Below are positions 1 to 10,153 of a stretch of DNA of 21,378 bases, one piece after another. Numbering within the stretch: position 1 is the stretch's first letter; each line of letters begins with the position of its first letter. The DNA is from Mesostigma viride. Its lineage: Eukaryota; Streptophyta; Mesostigmatophyceae; Mesostigmatales; Mesostigmataceae. Made by a program: the position numbers and the translations under genes. The DNA is taken from contig RPFO01000895.1 of NCBI GenBank assembly GCA_009746045.1, positions 20,001-41,378 on the forward strand, in the 5' to 3' direction. Below the pieces are notes generated by a model. The model saw only the letters and a program-made list of their open reading frames with translations. It was not told where the DNA came from and ran no database searches.

Positions 1-228
1 GGGAGTGCGCCAGGTGAAGAACAGGGTGCCCCAGGTCACGTAGAAATACTGGGAAAAAAAAACAAGGACTGGATCCAGCTCGGCCCCGTGTGTAGATGCC
101 CCTGGAAGGGTGCCCCCCTTGGAGTAATAATCAGCAGAAATCGTGGACGTAAAAGCTGGTAATGGCAGGAGTCGCTCTGGAATCATTTATCAGGAGCTGG
201 CGACGACCGCAGTGGGTGTGAGCAGCTA

Positions 229-530
229 CAGGCACCTAGCTGCAGTAACTACTAACCGCTGACTAGACGGCTGCGTACTGCTGGCTGGTGGCATTGATGC
301 TGGTCTGAAGTGGCGATTTGGCTGGCAGGTACGTGCAGCTGGCTGCAACTACTACTAAGAGCTGATCAGGCTGCTGTGTGTTGCTGGCTGCTGCGACTGT
401 GTGCTGCCATGCTGATGGGGTGCTGGTAGGTATCTGCAGCTGGTTGCAACAACTACCACAAGCGAGTCAGGCTGTGGTGTGTGGCTGACTGCTGCTACTA
501 TATCCTATCATGCTGTATGGCGCGTGCTGG
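229..530. repeat. Degenerate tandem repeat, three ~100-bp units
   Basis: Three successive units begin at about 229 (CAGGCACCTAGCTGCAG), 326 (CAGGTACGTGCAGCTGGC) and 427 (TAGGTATCTGCAGCTGG), spaced 97 and 101 bp apart. Each unit goes on with a CAACTACTAC-like block, an AGGCTG-rich block and a GCTGCT/TGCTGG-rich tail. The units are clearly diverged, so this is an old minisatellite-like array and not a recent expansion. The flanking sequence to about 600 stays rich in GCTG words. No coding potential is supported here. Confidence 0.7.
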
Positions 531-2141
531 GTACTGCACTACGGCTGCGTGCGGCAGTTGGCTGTCACTGGCCACTTAACTAATGACGGCTGCTGCGGCT
601 GGCGAGCGGCATTTAAACGAGCTGTTTCCCATTGAAGAAAAAGCCAAGGGTGCGAGAGGAGAACCAGGTGGATGCTGCAAGATTTCCCCGCACCGACGTG
701 GGATGGAGCATTGTAGTTGATGCCGTTGTAGTGGTCCGTGCATAGCTGCTCATGTACGATGGTGCTTCCAAACCATGGCGACTGGCAAAAAATCTGAATA
801 ATGCTTGGCTGGAACTAGGAAAAAGAAACCCCATGTCGCCTGGAAGGTGGCCCACCGTTTAAAACATTTGTGGTCGCTTTATATAGGCGCCATCAAGCTC
901 GTTGTATTCTCAGAAGAACAAAGGGGTCTTGGGCTTTGCAAGGCTGGTCACGGCTGGCAACCGGTAGTCACCCAGGGTAATAAAATAAAGCGTGAACCGC
1001 TGCGCCCAAGTGCCGACAATGTAGAAATCTGAATGTTTAGTGAAGCTCATGCAAGAGGTCGTTTAAGGTCGAAATTCGGAGCAAACAGGGCCTGCCGCAA
1101 GAAAATTCGTAGCCGACGCAATACTCCACGGAATGACGCCGGACTTGGTTCAATAGATGCGCAATTTGATGCTGATTCCGTGGACATGTTGAGTGGCACC
1201 AACGGATTAGAATTCTGAAAGTTCTTGCCGAAATGCTGCCCAGGCAAAAATTTGCCCGATTTGGAAAGATCACAACCCCCCTCATTCCGATGCCATGTCA
1301 AAAATGTCATGCTGTGACCATGGGAGGTTGTTGGTATTACATTAATAATGATGACCTCATTTACGACTTTGTCATGATGGAAATATTTTGTCAACCACCA
1401 TGGCTGAAGGTGCCATTTTCTAGAATAGTGGTGGTCAGAAAAGATGTCTGGCGTGTAGCCCAGCCACCACCTATATGGCTGGTCGGCAGGACCACAACAT
1501 AATTAACTTAACATGACAGCTAGGCAACACTTAACCAGTGCTAGATGCTGCCTGCTGGCAAATCATGGTTGTACCATGGCAGACAGAATTAGGTACGCCT
1601 AGCTGACGGTCCAGGTACCACGAATTGAATTATTGGCGCCTGTCCTATATGGGCCATGCGCCACATGACACGACATGGATTGTACTTCAGTGCCGTATAG
1701 TGACCAGGCACATATATATGAAAAGACTCATAACTTTCTACCTAGAGCTCAGATCAAGGTGATTCTAGTGGCAAAGTTGTAGCCAAACATGAGCTCTACG
1801 CAGTCATACTGGCGTTGTAGGTTGTTCTTACTTAACTACGGACTACCCGAACTTTATCTAGATTAGTAAGTGCTAGACTTGTCAGGCATATTGGGGCATA
1901 TTCCTGACACTCCTGTACCCTCGGTTTCCCTTTCACTGGCGCAATGACTATGGAATAGTTATCGCCACACCTGGTGATCCGCTATCACCAAGATACCCCC
2001 ATAACGAATTTTTTCAATACCTGCTGCCATTACCCAAACGTGCAGGTGTAATGCAGCCTTTCCAATCGCTTTGGTTCTTCTCATAGCACACTGCACAGTA
2101 GGCCTCTCTTTTAACGACTATCTCACGCCCACGCCCTGCTC
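531..2141. other. Gene-less stretch upstream of the LINE
   Basis: About 1.6 kb holds only short overlapping open frames on both strands, none with a recognisable domain, a consistent frame or repeat structure. The last few hundred bases may be the 5' untranslated part of the LINE that follows, but no 5' boundary or target-site duplication could be found. A LINE ORF1 (gag-like, CCHC or RRM protein) is not recognisable here. Confidence 0.5.
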
Positions 2142-2189
2142 TTGTTGCGCCGTGTCTTGCACCTTTCGCAGGTCCAACCTCACCTCGCC

Positions 2190-3123
2190 ATGGGGACCTA
2201 CACGGAACCTACCCGGCCTGGTCCGCTGGAGCCCTGCAATGACATGAGTCAACTAACACTGGTATCGTGGAATGTCAGGGGGCTGAACACATACGGGTCA
2301 CACACACCAGGGCAGGGACAGCGAATACCTCGCACACGAGAATTAGCAAATGCATTACACAACTTGCTCGAGCGTTACGTGGGCCCCTCGCATGAAATTT
2401 GGATAGGACTGCAGGAACATAAAATCCAAGAAGCTGCCACACGCACAGCCCTTAGAGCTGCTAGAGCACTTGCACCTAGGACAGTTCACCGTTGGGCATG
2501 GGCACGCGGTACACAAGGGGGCACTGCCCTCATTCAATACCGTAAACCTCCCAACCCACGCTGACATGCCAGGACTGGGCTATAGCTACCGACACAGCGG
2601 CGGCTAGATGGCAGGGCCGTTGGACGCGGCAGTCTATTACATGGGCAGGAAATAAGGGATACATTATTAGTGTATATGCCCCAACCGAGCCAACGGATCA
2701 AGCCTCATTCTACCCTTCCCTTTCAAAATGGCCGCTGACCTTATCTCACAGGGGTTCGAAATTGTGTTGATGGGCGATTTCAATATAGACCTGGATGAAC
2801 ACCCCCCTATACGCACAGCGGCCTTCAGTAAACAGATCATGGACCTGAACTTACAGGATGTCATCCGCTCACGAGACCACGGGCCCACTTGGCTGGCCAC
2901 ACGTTTAAATGTACGCACTACTCGTCGTCTTGATAAAATCTACATCACACCCGCATGGGCGGACCTAGTTTGCTACGCATCGGTCGACCGTTCTGTTAAT
3001 TTTTCTGATCACTACCCACTCATCGTTACCCTTGCCCATCACACCAACTCCGCCCGGGGCCCCGGCATTCCCCGCTTAAACAAACACCTACTCGCGGACG
3101 ATAAGTACTACTTGAGATCATGA
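2190..3123 (+). pseudogene. LINE ORF2, APE endonuclease part (frameshifted)
   Basis: This is the apurinic/apyrimidinic-like endonuclease that nicks target DNA to prime reverse transcription. The likely start is the ATG at 2190 in a GCCATGG context. Catalytic landmarks can be followed across frames: SWNVRGLN (about 2265-2288), the glutamate in GLQEHK (about 2406-2423), SVYAPTE (about 2668-2690), GDFNIDLDE (about 2772-2798), RLDKIYIT (about 2928-2951) and SDHYPLIV (about 3004-3027). All the motifs expected for the APE fold are present. Frame changes occur near 2550, near the AAAA at 2726-2729, and just before the stop at 3121. The domain is recognisable but could not be translated as one piece as written. 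Confidence 0.8.
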
Positions 3124-5263
3124 CACGCTGGCAGTCGTGGAGAGCCAGCAAGGGTAGCTACACGACTGCTGCAGCTGGATGCAGGAGGGCCTAGCTAACA
3201 TTCTAGAATTTTCCCAACTGTATTCACAAAATATCCGCCGCCAGAAAGGACAGGACTATCGGTACTACCAACGCATAGTGAATAAACTCCAAGCGAAGCC
3301 TACCCTGTATCAATCGGAACTAACAAAACTTCAAAGAGCTCAGACCGAACTGACAAACTACGTTTCGAGCGTCACACATTAGCACTAGACTCAGAAAATC
3401 TGTGGTGGCACCAGGTAGGAGAAAGAATGACCAAAGAGTTCTTTGCTCTGATTCCTACCCCTAAAGCTCACTCCTCTATCACGGAAATCCAAGACGAACA
3501 CGGCAGCCACCGAGACATCACCTCCATACTACAGAGTGGTCACCGTTACTACTCAGCTCTCTTTCTAAACGAACCCCATCCTGACTCATCTGCGCCATGC
3601 AAAAAATCCTACATGCCATTCCCCGTCGCCTTACACCAGCTCAACAGCAGGAACTCGATCAAATCCCCTCCATGGAAGAGGCCACCACAGCTATGGAACA
3701 CATCAAAACCGGTAGCGCCCCCGGGGTCGACGGTCTGCCTATTGAATTCTGGAAAACGTTCTGGTCCCTTCTACACATAGATTTTACGAATGTATTCTTG
3801 AAATTTGGCGGCACGGTAAGGTGAGCGGCAGATGGGCTGAATCTGCGCTTATCTTACTGTACAAAAAAGGAGACAAGACTCTATGGAAAAACTACCGCCC
3901 AATCCGTCTCCTTACGGTAGCGTACAAAATCATCAGTAAAATAATCCAACGACGCTTATACACCGTCCTAGACTTCCTCATTGGTCCGGAGCAAGTGGGC
4001 TTTAGGGCCAATCTCCACATCAACGACAGCATTACCCTCATCATGGACATTGTGGAAAAAGCCTGGCGCGACGATATAGAGGGTTTCATATTGTTCTGGG
4101 ATTTTGAAAAAGCCTTTGACCGTATGTGCTGGGAATACCTAGAACACATTCTAACCGCACTAGGATTTGGCCCACAACTCATGACCGTCATTATGGGTAT
4201 GATCAAATCCCTGGCTTGGTATTTACTAATAGACGGACACAAGTCAGCGACCGGCGCTAGCTCACGATCGCTACCACAAGGAGATTGCATGTCCCCTATT
4301 CTATTTCTCTTGGCCCACGCAGGACTCTACTGGCTACACCAGAACGATCCTCGCATTCGGGGCTTCCCGACAGGTAACGGTAAAGGTATATTCCAAACGG
4401 CTTATGTGGATGACACAACAAATGTTTGTATCTCTCTGCCTGAAGTGCATGCTGTCATGGATAATATCACTACCTATTCTGTTGCCACACAACAACGATG
4501 CAATGTGCTCAAGTCCACGGGACTGCATATCGGCAAAACCAACACCCTACGCTACGCCCTCCCCAACCTGGCTGTGACCTGGGTCAAGCCGGGGGATCAC
4601 CACCTTTTGCACAATTGTCCCATCGGCTGCACACCCGAGGGACGCTTGGCTGAACAACGTTCTTTCATGTATGATGAAACCAACCACGTGGGCAAGCTTG
4701 CAGGCGTTCTCCTTACCGCAGGGCGCTGGGGGGCCGTCCACCGCATGAGCCTACGAGGGCGAACCCTGATCGTCAACCAACTGTTGTTCTCTAAGGTCTT
4801 GTATTATTGCCAAGCACACCCACCCAATGATGCCACCACACAGCTCATCCAACGCCTTGGCAGCAATTTTGTCTGGAAACAGAAAGGCTTAATCTCCCAC
4901 ACGGTCCACGGATGGATCAACAGAGAGATGTCCTTCATGTCATGGGTGCACGGGGGCCTCGGGCTCCACAACATACAATGGCGTCTGTGGTCGCTGTATG
5001 CTAAACAAGTGATATCCGTTTTTATGGGAGTTAACACACACCCTGGCTGCATGCTTGCACGTGAAACGCTAGCCTCTCTTTCCACCCATGCTAGTGGCAC
5101 CTCGTGGCAACTGGGGGCGGGCATACTGGGCAGCACCCTTATTTCGTACAAAGGACTCCCATGGTACTGGCAGCGCATATGGACAGGTTACAATAAGCTC
5201 AAGCCGGGTCGCCTAGTCTTTCCTACTACGAGAGGAGGTGGCACGGCAGCCACTCTTTTTTAA
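3124..5263 (+). pseudogene. LINE ORF2, reverse transcriptase part (frameshifted)
   Basis: This is the RNA-directed DNA polymerase domain of the LINE. The longest unbroken piece runs from 3821 to 5263 and contains WKNYRPIRLL (fingers), GPEQVGFR, motif A with FWDFEKAFD (catalytic Asp near 4100), motif B with PQGDCMSP (about 4274-4297) and motif C with the YVDD box (4403-4414). The three catalytic aspartates are therefore intact. Upstream, the linker and the conserved GSAPGVDGLPIEFWK block (about 3711-3755) lie in another frame, with shifts near 3176, 3350, 3600 and 3795. The open frame ends at a TAA created by a shift in the T6 run at 5256-5261, and coding sense resumes at once in the next frame. 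YVDD in place of the commoner YADD is a tolerated variant. Confidence 0.88.
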
Positions 5264-6641
5264 TGACTTAATCACAGACGCTACTAACAAGCCCCTCGGA
5301 ACTCTCCACGGACACAACCCGTATGATGGCTTTCTGCGCGCGTCACCGCCGATTGTCAGGGTGCTGGACCTCTACCTGGGGCACGGCGCTACGTATCGAC
5401 GGCTCAGCTACGACGAGGTCAGCACTTGGGTCTCCCACATGCCCTCCCTGCAAGCGTGGCAAACTCTTATAAGTGCGATACCAGCGGCGTGGCATGCATT
5501 GATGACTGCCCCACGCAAGCCAATTATAACCGGCGACTGGGTTAGCTTCTACGCCGACGGAGTCACGCCTGCGTGCAAGGGTTTAGTCGTGACGGTTCTG
5601 CCACATGATGGGCTCCAACTACAACTGCTGGAAGCTATTTCTGGCCACAATGGGTGTCTGTATCAACTATCCACCTTATATGCGTACACGCCAGCTTCCC
5701 AGTGTCACCGCATACGCGTAGTCCCATGGTCTGTGCCAAGATCTTGCATGATCCAGCCGGACCCATTATCCCCGGTTGAGAGCATTACATGGCTACACGT
5801 GGGCAACACACGGCTCGATCTACTACATCTGGACCCGGTTGAATTTGGATGGGTCTTAACCAAGGGGGACATCAGAACCAGCAAATGTATCTTTGAGTAC
5901 ACCGCAGATTGGGGTTATGATATCTTGTTGCATACGTACCATCAGCCCCATCCGGGCCGAGCCCGCTGGGGAATACATTGGCCGGGCTACACTTGGGTTA
6001 AGATGATTACCCTGGCGGTAAACCACCCTCTCGTGGACCGCAGGGCCACTGATGTACAACATCTTTTGATGCATAGGGCGATAGGGGTCTGCGCTACGCT
6101 CCACGAGCGTTTTGGTCATGATGCATCATGCCTGTGCACGCACCCTAGTGAAACCATTGAGCACAGGTTCCTTTTCTGTAATCTCCCAGGGGTTTGGAAG
6201 TGGCTCATTAACATCTGGGCCGCATGGACGGCATCGCCACCCAATCTCCCAATTAGCGTGCGTACCATCATTTTCGGTATTGCTGGCACACCAGGGACCG
6301 AGCTTTCAGCTTCCCAAGCAGAATGGATATGGCTGCGCACTACTATGCTATACGCGATCTGGACCATACGTAACGAGACAGTCTTTAATGCCCGCGAGGA
6401 GTATACCCGCGGCGGCGTAGTCCGGCGCTTTATATACCTATGGAATGCGGCTATGCGCCGATACTGGCTGTTGGCTCAGGAACAACACAAGGTGTGGGAC
6501 CCAGGGCCCAATAACGACAAGCCCAGCCCGCTCCAGCTTTTTCATGATCTACTGGGCCGTAACCAGGTATTCACCATGATGCCTCACGGCGACATGACTC
6601 AGGTCCACTGGCTTCCCTGGTCTAATAACGCGCCCTATTAG
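5238..6641 (+). CDS. LINE ORF2 C-terminal region with zinc-binding cluster
   Basis: This ~460-residue open frame continues the reverse transcriptase after a one-base shift in the T-run at 5256-5261. It has no proper ATG at its 5' end (the first usable codon is GTG), so it is a downstream fragment and not an independent gene. Near its centre-right a Cys/His cluster (CLCTHP, then EH, then FLFC; about 6126-6180) followed by VWKW matches the style of the zf-RVT domain at the C terminus of plant LINE ORF2 proteins. I see no RNase H DEDD pattern. The stop at 6641 is followed by a short 3' UTR. Confidence 0.7.
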   Translation: MARQPLFFNDLITDATNKPLGTLHGHNPYDGFLRASPPIVRVLDLYLGHGATYRRLSYDEVSTWVSHMPSLQAWQTLISAIPAAWHALMTAPRKPIITGDWVSFYADGVTPACKGLVVTVLPHDGLQLQLLEAISGHNGCLYQLSTLYAYTPASQCHRIRVVPWSVPRSCMIQPDPLSPVESITWLHVGNTRLDLLHLDPVEFGWVLTKGDIRTSKCIFEYTADWGYDILLHTYHQPHPGRARWGIHWPGYTWVKMITLAVNHPLVDRRATDVQHLLMHRAIGVCATLHERFGHDASCLCTHPSETIEHRFLFCNLPGVWKWLINIWAAWTASPPNLPISVRTIIFGIAGTPGTELSASQAEWIWLRTTMLYAIWTIRNETVFNAREEYTRGGVVRRFIYLWNAAMRRYWLLAQEQHKVWDPGPNNDKPSPLQLFHDLLGRNQVFTMMPHGDMTQVHWLPWSNNAPY

Positions 6642-6768
6642 CCTTTCACCTGTCACCTCCACACGTGTGTGTGCCCACCTTTAATTAGGATTCGCTGATA
6701 CTCATTTCCCCTCTCACCTCTTTGGTCCATAATTGGCTAATAAAAATATACCCATTTCCCCGAAAAAA
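6642..6768 (+). terminator. LINE 3' UTR and polyadenylation signal
   Basis: About 130 bases follow the ORF2 stop, with AATAAA at 6739-6744 and an A-run near 6762-6768. I take this as the 3' end of the LINE. The short A-run is compatible with a degraded poly(A) tail, but the true junction with host DNA is not defined. Confidence 0.5.
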
Positions 6769-6948
6769 GTTAAGGCACGACTCACAGGTTGGTGAATTAA
6801 CTGCGACGGTGAACTGTAGGTGAACTGGGTCGACGGCCGGGTCGTCGGTCCTAATTAATTAGCACCGGCGCTCCACCTCACTTCGAGTTCACTTCACATG
6901 CATGGGCGCAAGAGGGCGCAAGCGGCAAGGGTCGCAAGTCGCAACGAC

Positions 6949-6966
6949 GTTGTTGTTGTTGTTGTT
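6949..6966. repeat. (GTT)6 microsatellite
   Basis: Six perfect GTT units follow GCAACGAC. A second GCAACGACGTT without the expansion lies near 7066-7076, so the microsatellite probably grew within one copy of a short repeated word. Confidence 0.85.
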
Positions 6967-7850
6967 TCCCACGCCGCCCAAGGGCAGCAGAGATCTGTAG
7001 TGGCCGAGGGCCGGATATATTTAGTATCGGTGACCTACTATCGGGGCACTGGGACATGGACGGTCGCAACGACGTTATGAACTGCTCGCTACATACTATG
7101 TACAGCACTGTAGTTAACTGGCTCTGGAGGCGCGGGAAGTCAGCTCAGATTTTGCGGGCGCAAAGTCGCAAACGTCAAGCAAGACGTGCATGATGCATCC
7201 GGGCATGCTGGCTAACATGCACGTCTTATCCAGCTGTAAACCACTACCGACTACGGTAATTTCCGCACCACTAATTTGATACAGTGCCGCAGAAATATGA
7301 TAAAAACGCGCCGTTGACCTGTCGTGCATGTCGCTTTTCCAGCTACCTGTCAGAGTGCGTTTGCTTTCTATGCAAGTTTTTCCAGGTGTTGCCAGTGGTG
7401 CCAGTGCTTCTCTGTCGATATTGTTTCAAAGCCGGTTTGTTTATGTATTGGCTGGGGACGACCCCAGAGCCGCCCGCCGTCACATGCACAAAACATGCCA
7501 TATCTCGCTGGAGGCGTTCAGTTATTAACTGGAGAAAATCAGCCCGATCAGCGAGCCGAATCTCCAGACAACGGCGGGCGCGGGCTCCGGTTGGACGTGG
7601 TAAGACCCGAGCAAATGCTCATTGGTACATTAGAGTGGCTTTCTCATAGCTGCGACTATGGTACCTTGGAGCGTGTATATGGCATCGCTTCGAACACGTG
7701 GTCCAAGAATGGGGAACGCCCTGGCATTTTACGAGAACTTGTAGATGCTTTGAACAGCAAACAGCGGGCGTAGGTTCCGGCTGGACGCTTATGGTAACCT
7801 GGACTGTGTATACATCGTCGCTGCAAACGCAGTGCCCTGCCCACCCATAC

Positions 7851-7942
7851 GTGCATGTGCACATGTGGCGTATGTGCGCATGCACACGCACATGCACACG
7901 CACACGCACACGTACACACACACGCACACGCACACGCACACG
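7851..7942. repeat. CACACG-type microsatellite, alternating purine/pyrimidine
   Basis: A run of CA, CG, TG and AC dinucleotides. From 7868 to 7942 (75 bp) every step alternates purine and pyrimidine, and 7851-7867 does so too, with a single break at 7867/7868. The right half is mostly CACACG units. Such tracts can adopt left-handed Z-DNA under supercoiling. The long Arg/Val-, Thr/Arg- or Cys/Ala-rich open frames across it are products of the repeat and not genes. Confidence 0.9.
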
Positions 7943-9145
7943 ACCATGGAAGTAAATAATGTCTAACTAACTAAATTAGTTGTTTCACAACTACAATATT
8001 AGAATAGTTGTCGATCTCACTTCATATGTCTTAATAGATCTATGACTCCATGTTGTTGCTTGATATGGCAAGTAACACAACAATCGAACACAGCTTTCTC
8101 GTATATTGCCCGTGCATGCGAGCCATCTGCCTCCATATATTATAGACAAACTGCTCTTACCGCCAGTAAAAGCACATTTGTCAGCCAAAGATTTGATATT
8201 TCTTTGTTTTTTACCCCCAAAGAAGTGCTTTTGGCAGTCAAATCTTGAATATTTATTTACACTTTCTTTGTTTGTTTGGTAGCTACAAAAAGTACAGGGG
8301 AGTACACTCGGGAATCAGTTTTAAGATCACTCAGCTCCCAAGAAGACCAGCATTTGATTGAATACAATAAGTGGAGCCCTGCCACAAATGCAGCAGTTAA
8401 CAGTGGCCTTAAGGTTTCTCAATCCGCACGCGGAAGCAAGAAGCCTCCAGGGTGGGAGGTAGGGGAAAGAAACAATTGCGGATCATTGCCTGCCTAGCTT
8501 GCTTAAGGCATGGCCCGCCGACACACAAGCTGACATCATCCTAAATTAATTAACACCGGCATGCGTCACACGCCGGCCTGAACAGTGCTGAAAACGCCAC
8601 TACAAACAACGTGGCCACGCACCCCCAGGCTAGTGCGTTAACCGTACAGGTAGTTATACAAGGTTCCCAAGACTGACAAACATAAAACTGGCCCATCCAC
8701 CCCTTGGGCCGGTCCGAATCCACTATACAATAATTAATCATGACTCACTAAAGAACCCTAATCAGCCAAAGATTCGTTAAGCAACCAGCCGACCCTACAG
8801 GTCCCCACCTAACCTCAGGTGGTGCAACCAAACACGAATCTTTGCAACCAAGTCGTATAAAACCTACAATTAATTTTCTCGGACCGCTAATCAATAGCCA
8901 CCGACCCTTATAAACAACCGGGTCATCCAAGGAAAATTCGGGCGAGCAGGAAACCCTTTGTACAGATCGAATTAGTCAGCCCATGTCGCAGACAGCCTTC
9001 CACATCCAGGCCAAGGCATGGCGGCCTTATCTTTCCCGCATGCGTTAATTAAACTGTATTCAGAGAAAACCGAATTTGAAAATCTTTTGTTTTATTTATC
9101 GTTTGCAGGTGGCTAACAAGCAGAATTGGCTAACAAGCTTATGCT

Positions 9146-9164
9146 CACGTGACGCAGTCACGTG
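9146..9164. repeat. Perfect 8-bp inverted repeat with G-box cores
   Basis: CACGTGAC (9146-9153), spacer GCA, then GTCACGTG (9157-9164). Each arm contains CACGTG, a plant G-box/E-box core, and the whole is palindromic. A TTAATTAATTAA run follows at 9168-9184. No gene is nearby for it to regulate, so a function is only a possibility. Confidence 0.6.
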
Positions 9165-9309
9165 TCTATTAATTAATTAATTAAGTAGCTTCCATCATCA
9201 TTCCGTCATCATTCCGTCATCGCGGCTCACAGAAGGGCACCAGCCTTATGCTGGCATCTGCCACCCCTATAGTGACCCTATAGTGACCGCGGCCTGGGGT
9301 GGGGTATCA

Positions 9310-9336
9310 CCCTAAACCCTAAACCCTAAACCCTAA
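9310..9336. repeat. Interstitial plant-type telomere repeat
   Basis: Three perfect CCCTAAA units plus CCCTAA. This is the TTTAGGG telomere unit of plants, many green algae and some other protists. It is short and embedded in unique sequence, so it is an interstitial tract and not a chromosome end. Confidence 0.85.
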
Positions 9337-9390
9337 CACCGTCTCCAGACACCCACGGCATCCCCCCACCCTGGCTATCACCCTCCCACT

Positions 9391-9632
9391 GTGACTAAAT
9401 TTACTAAGTTTACTATGGTTTTTTGGTTTTTTTTTCTAGGAAATTCAAGCCAGCTGCCATGAGGTGAAGGTGCTACAGGTGCTGTGTGGTACAGGGTAGC
9501 TATAGTGACCTTATAGTGACCATGGTGGTAGACTCTTATGCTGGCATCCCAGGGTGACTAAATTTACTAAGTTTACTATGGGTTTTTGGTTTTTTTTCTA
9601 GGAAATTCAAGCCACCTGCCATGAGGTCGAAG
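9391..9632 (+). repeat. Two direct copies of a foldback-family repeat
   Basis: Copy A (9391-9470) and copy B (9554-9632) share GTGACTAAATTTACTAAG, then TTTACTATGG, a T-rich run, CTAGGAAATTCAAGCCA and CTGCCATGAGGT, with few differences across about 78 bp. Between them and before copy A, the words TATAGTGACC (two each near 9268-9290 and 9500-9522) and CTTATGCTGGCATC (near 9246 and 9535) also recur, so the duplicated unit is wider than the core. Confidence 0.8.
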
Positions 9633-9690
9633 TGGTGACATGCCACAACTGGGTGAGGGCCATGTGGGATATGGGGCTAAGTCATTTCCC

Positions 9691-9831
9691 GTGGGAGACT
9701 ATGTTTACTAAGTTTACTATGGGTTTTGGGTTTTATTCCTAGGAAATTAATTCAGGTGTGCACCACCAAAAACACACCTGAATTTCCCAAAAAAAGAACC
9801 CCCAAAAAACTTAGTAAATATAGTCTCCCAC
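9691..9831. repeat. Long imperfect inverted repeat (foldback / MITE-like)
   Basis: The left arm (9691-9760) begins GTGGGAGACTATGTTTACTA and ends CAGGTGTG. The right arm (9773-9831) begins CACACCTG and ends TAGTCTCCCAC. The arms are reverse complements apart from some mismatches and one length difference (left 70, right 59 bases), around a 12-base loop. The left arm is another copy of the 9391-9632 repeat core. This is the form of a foldback or MITE-type non-autonomous element. No transposase is linked and no target-site duplication was identified. Confidence 0.8.
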
Positions 9832-10099
9832 GACAAATGGTTATGAAAACATAGTTTCCCACGGCAAAATGACCAATAAATCCATCTCCCACGGGAAAGG
9901 CCATGGGGGCCGGCCAGCGGGGGTGCAGCGGAGGGGCGCGGACTGCCAAGCAGTGGCGGGACTGCCAGGTGGTGGTGGGCCTCGGTTGTGAGGGCTTGCT
10001 GTGTTTTCTCGTGGGAAACTATATTTACTACTAAATTGATATTTTCAGTTGGAAATAAAGTTTTATTCGACGTGTGAGAGAGCATGCACAGGCTTGCAT

Positions 10100-10153
10100 A
10101 ATTTCCCGCAAAGAAAACCCAAAACCCGTAGTTAGCTTAGTAAATTTAGTAAG
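10100..10153 (-). repeat. Fifth copy of the foldback-family repeat, inverted
   Basis: Read on the minus strand, this gives CTTACTAAATTTACTAAG, then CGGGTTTTGGGTTTT and GGGAAATT, matching the core of the copies at 9391, 9554 and 9691. It is the last clear repeat before the virus-like genes begin. A partial relative (GTGGGAAACTATATTTACTA) lies near 10,010-10,030. Confidence 0.65.

Larger units (their letters stand above)
2190..6768 (+). mobile_element. L1-clade-like LINE (non-LTR retrotransposon), frameshifted
   Basis: Reading left to right, the element encodes an APE-type endonuclease (about 2250-3120), a linker, a reverse transcriptase (about 3650-4750) and a long C-terminal region with a zinc-binding Cys/His cluster (about 6117-6180), in the standard order of a plant/algal L1-type ORF2. 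There is a polyadenylation signal AATAAA at 6739-6744 and a short A-run near 6762-6768. The coding frame is interrupted about eight times (near 2550, 2726, 3113, 3176, 3350, 3600, 3795 and in the T6 run at 5256-5261). Each break is a frame change and none is a point nonsense codon. No ORF1 was recognised upstream and no target-site duplication was identified, so the outer limits are approximate. Confidence 0.85.
6769..9145. other. Gene-less host-like stretch
   Basis: No open frame here has a recognisable domain or a convincing length. The contents are a (GTT)6 tract at 6949-6966, an alternating purine/pyrimidine microsatellite at 7851-7942, and several TTAATTAA-type words. The open frame at 8276-8497 (73 residues) has an evenly mixed composition and follows a pyrimidine-rich tract ending in AG, so it could be an exon. 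I could not recognise it and do not call it. Confidence 0.5.

Noticed and set aside
805-1502. Several overlapping open frames on both strands
   Set aside because: Short, overlapping in conflicting frames, no recognisable domain, no shared frame across breaks.
1881-1908. 11-bp imperfect stem (GTCAGGCATAT / ATATTCCTGAC) with a 6-base loop
   Set aside because: One short stem with a mismatch is expected by chance in a window this long; no T-run or gene end beside it.
2748-2760. GGGGTTCGAAAT resembling a tRNA T-loop / B box
   Set aside because: No matching A box or cloverleaf; lies inside the LINE endonuclease coding sequence.
7284-7773. Plus-strand open frames of 66-149 residues
   Set aside because: Three frames compete over the same bases and none resembles a protein family.
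7619-7955. Arg/Val-, Cys/Ala- and Thr/Arg-rich open frames
   Set aside because: They are translations of the CACACG microsatellite.
8276-8497. 73-residue open frame with balanced composition
   Set aside because: Could be an exon after a pyrimidine tract and AG, but there is no partner exon or recognised domain.
9747-10085. 112-residue minus-strand frame
   Set aside because: Lies across the foldback repeats; its sequence is repeat-derived.
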